A stretch of DNA of 7,058 nt. Origin: Clostridia bacterium (GTDB taxonomy: Bacteria > Bacillota > Clostridia > UBA1381). A program made the position numbers and the translations under genes. The DNA is taken from NCBI GenBank assembly GCA_008668455.1, contig RQCD01000240.1, positions 1 to 7,058 of the forward strand, read 5' to 3'. The notes under the pieces are model-generated. The model saw only the letters and a program-made list of their open reading frames with translations. It was not told where the DNA came from and made no database searches. Shown in pieces: positions 5,499-7,058 of the stretch (positions are counted from its first letter, which is position 1; each line of letters opens with the position of its first letter).

Positions 5499-5521
5499 AA
5501 GAAAAAGGAGGAGTTTTATGA
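5489..5521 (+). CDS. Possible 10-residue upstream ORF overlapping purE
   Basis: ATG at 5489 opens a 10-codon frame, MASQEKGGVL, whose TGA stop overlaps the purE start codon as ATGA. AGGTGG (5477-5482) lies 6 bases ahead and could serve as its ribosome binding site. The ATG is the exact loop of the hairpin at 5481-5498, and the frame runs through the purE ribosome binding site. So short a frame can arise by chance; there is no evidence for translation beyond this layout. Confidence 0.2.
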   Translation: MASQEKGGVL

Positions 5522-6021
5522 AAAATCCAAAGGTTTCCGTTATCATGGGAAGCGATTCAGACTTTGAAAAGCTAAAGGGTTGTCTTAGCATGCTGAAAAA
5601 ATTCCGGATCGACGCAGATGTCAACGTCATTTCCGCACACCGCACGCCGGAGGCAGCGGAGCAATTTGCAAAAAGTGCAGAGGAGAACGGCATTGAAGTG
5701 ATCCTTGCCGCAGCCGGAAAGGCGGCTCATTTAGGCGGTGTCTTAGCAGCGTTTACAACACTTCCGGTGATTGGTATTCCTATCAAATCCTCCACAATGG
5801 ACGGAATGGACTCCCTGTTGTCTATGGTACAGATGCCAAAGGGAATCCCGGTTGCCACCGTTGCGATTGACGGCGGAGACAATGCCGCCATTTTAGCGGC
5901 ACAAATGCTGTCCTTAAAATATGACTATCTGAAGGATCTGCTCCGTCAGTTTAAAAAGGACATGGCAGATGAGGTTATGGCAAAAAACGAAAGAATCAAA
6001 GAAATGGTAAAGAGCTTATAG
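5518..6021 (+). CDS. purE: N5-carboxyaminoimidazole ribonucleotide mutase (PurE, class I)
   Basis: 167 residues. It converts N5-carboxy-AIR to 4-carboxy-AIR in de novo purine synthesis, forming a small Rossmann-like homo-octamer in the cytoplasm. The nucleotide-phosphate loop GSDSD is at 11-15 and the catalytic histidine lies in SAHRTP (H41). AAGKAAHLGGVLAAFTTLPV (65-84) and MDSLLSMVQMPKGIPVAT are the class I signature that distinguishes it from the class II AIR carboxylases. Length is normal. The open frame runs back in phase to a TTG at 5470, but ATG at 5518 is preceded by AAGGAGG (5505-5511) with 6 bases of spacing and aligns with family N-termini. It is the first gene of the pur operon, 10 bases before purM. 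Class I PurE needs a PurK partner, which is not in this window. Confidence 0.97.
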   Translation: MKNPKVSVIMGSDSDFEKLKGCLSMLKKFRIDADVNVISAHRTPEAAEQFAKSAEENGIEVILAAAGKAAHLGGVLAAFTTLPVIGIPIKSSTMDGMDSLLSMVQMPKGIPVATVAIDGGDNAAILAAQMLSLKYDYLKDLLRQFKKDMADEVMAKNERIKEMVKSL

Positions 6022-6031
6022 GAGGAATAGG

Positions 6032-7058
6032 ATGAGCAACGCATATAAAAGCGCCGGCGTCGATGTGGAAGCAGGCTACGAATCAGTCCGGTTAATCAAA
6101 AATGATGTGAAAAAGACCTTTATTGAGGGTGTATTAGGCGGAATCGGCGGCTTCGGCGGCTTATTTGAAATTCCAAAGGGATATAAGAATCCGGTTTTGG
6201 TTTCCGGTACAGACGGGGTTGGAACAAAGCTTCGGGTGGCGTTCTTAATGGACAAGCACGACACGATCGGTCAGGACTGCGTGGCAATGTGCGTCAACGA
6301 CGTTGCCTGCTCCGGTGCAAAGCCGCTGTTCTTTTTAGACTATCTGGCAGTCGGCAAAAACTATCCGGAAAAGGTTGCAAAAATTGTAAAAGGAGTTGCT
6401 GATGGCTGTCTTTTGGCAGGCTGTGCTTTAGTCGGCGGAGAAACTGCAGAAATGCCGGGGTTTTATCCGATTGATGAATACGATCTCGCCGGATTTTCGG
6501 TTGGAATCGTGGAAAAGGATAAAATCACAGACGGAAAAAGAGCAAAAAAGGGCGACGCTTTAATCGGAATTGCCTCCTCCGGTATCCATTCCAACGGCTA
6601 TTCCTTAGTCCGCAGAATCTTTGATTTAAATGGAGATCAGGCAGAGCAAAACTTAAATACATACAGCCAGGAATTAGGAAAATTAATCGGTGAGGAGCTT
6701 TTAACGCCGACAAAAATTTATGTAAAGCCGCTCTTAAAGCTGATCAACGAGGTGGGAATCAATACGGTTTCTCACATCACCGGCGGCGGCTTTATTGAAA
6801 ATGTTCCGCGGATGCTGCCGGAACATTTACGCGCCGTGATCCGTAAGGGCAGCTGGGACGTTCTTCCGATTTTTGACCTGATGCAGAAGCGGGCAGGCAT
6901 TTCGGAGCGCGATATGTACAATACCTTTAACATGGGAATCGGTATGATCGTTGCTGTTGATTCCGAAAAGGCAAATTTGGCTGTGAAATGCTTAGAGGAT
7001 GCCGGCGAAAAGGCATATGTTCTCGGCGAGCTGACCGAGGGAGAGCAGGGTGTGGATA
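6032..7058 (+). CDS. purM: Phosphoribosylformylglycinamidine cyclo-ligase (PurM), 3' end cut by window
   Basis: 342 codons are present with no stop, and the family is usually about 345 residues, so only a few C-terminal residues lie outside. The enzyme uses ATP to close the imidazole ring, turning FGAM into AIR, the substrate that leads to PurE. The N-terminal AIRS domain includes the glycine-rich segment GGIGGFGGLFEIP (36-48) and the ATP-binding signature SGTDGVGTK (58-66). GGETAEMPGFY (135-145) and SSGIHSNGYSL (182-192) are further hallmarks, and HITGGGF (248-254) marks the C-terminal AIRS_C domain. ATG at 6032 follows GGAGG with 6 bases of spacing, and the site overlaps the end of purE, so the two are likely coupled. 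The frame is intact throughout. The operon probably continues to purN, purH or purD beyond the edge. Confidence 0.97.
   Translation, partial: MSNAYKSAGVDVEAGYESVRLIKNDVKKTFIEGVLGGIGGFGGLFEIPKGYKNPVLVSGTDGVGTKLRVAFLMDKHDTIGQDCVAMCVNDVACSGAKPLFFLDYLAVGKNYPEKVAKIVKGVADGCLLAGCALVGGETAEMPGFYPIDEYDLAGFSVGIVEKDKITDGKRAKKGDALIGIASSGIHSNGYSLVRRIFDLNGDQAEQNLNTYSQELGKLIGEELLTPTKIYVKPLLKLINEVGINTVSHITGGGFIENVPRMLPEHLRAVIRKGSWDVLPIFDLMQKRAGISERDMYNTFNMGIGMIVAVDSEKANLAVKCLEDAGEKAYVLGELTEGEQGVD

Larger units (their letters stand above)
5108..5517. other. Divergent control region between cysE and purE
   Basis: A 410-base, strongly AT-rich stretch without a convincing protein gene. Going from left to right it holds a 50- to 90-base cysE leader, two candidate minus-strand promoters, a 13-base perfect inverted repeat with 64 bases between its arms, a 56-base stretch in which I see only a weak ATCC/GGAT hairpin (about 5364-5378), a plus-strand purE promoter, and a structured purE leader of about 97 bases. 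I do not recognise a purine, ZTP, PRPP or T-box element in it, nor a CCGAAC-type PurR box. Confidence 0.85.

Noticed and set aside
5470..5517. Longer PurE starting at the TTG at 5470
   Set aside because: The 16 extra residues are not like PurE N-termini, and the ATG at 5518 has an ideal AAGGAGG site at 6 bases.
5415..5517. Purine, ZTP, PRPP or other known riboswitch in the purE leader
   Set aside because: The leader lacks the conserved cores I know for these classes. I could not run covariance models, so a diverged member is not excluded.
5230..5517. 6S RNA gene upstream of purE, as I recall being reported in some Clostridia
   Set aside because: I could not fold a roughly 180-base rod with a central bulge here. 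The inverted repeat encloses only 90 bases, and the predicted leader is about 97 bases.
5181..5567. 128-residue plus-strand ORF across the cysE-purE gap
   Set aside because: It is AT-rich, rich in F, K and S, has no good ribosome binding site and runs out of frame into purE. The region is better explained as promoters and a leader.

Overview
The window looks like ordinary chromosomal DNA from a low-to-moderate GC member of the Bacillota, most likely class Clostridia (Lachnospiraceae-like). The evidence is the strong AGGAGG-type ribosome binding sites, the AT-rich intergenic DNA with near-consensus sigma-A promoters, a transketolase split into two adjacent genes, and the Gram-positive cysE-cysS-mrnC gene order. 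I cannot name a genus from sequence alone.

Layout. Bases 1-248 hold a minus-strand tRNA-Val(UAC) gene with a perfect-consensus promoter, a small inverted repeat at the edge and a weak candidate terminator. Bases 249-5107 hold six tightly packed minus-strand genes, read from right to left: cysE (serine O-acetyltransferase), cysS (cysteinyl-tRNA synthetase, overlapping cysE by 14 bases), mrnC (mini-ribonuclease III), transketolase N-terminal subunit, transketolase C-terminal subunit, and a small lipoprotein of unknown function. Gaps are 13-24 bases, so this is probably one operon driven by one or two promoters upstream of cysE. Bases 5108-5517 are a 410-base AT-rich divergent control region with promoters in both directions, a 13-base perfect inverted repeat between them, and a structured purE leader. 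Bases 5518-7058 hold purE and nearly all of purM on the plus strand, the start of a purine biosynthesis operon that continues beyond the window.

How the genes fit together. CysE makes O-acetylserine, the cysteine precursor, and CysS charges tRNA-Cys with cysteine. MrnC matures 23S rRNA ends. The split transketolase feeds the non-oxidative pentose phosphate pathway, which supplies ribose 5-phosphate; PurE and PurM then build the purine ring on a PRPP-derived ribose. The link between the two divergent operons is an inference.

I see no CRISPR array, transposase, phage gene, toxin-antitoxin or defence system, and no clearly new protein system. The signals most worth a second look are the tRNA-Val, whose stems carry four mismatches and which lacks A58 and an encoded CCA despite an ideal promoter, the long inverted repeat in the divergent control region, and the purE leader, which has helically phased repeats and a tiny upstream ORF whose start codon is a hairpin loop.
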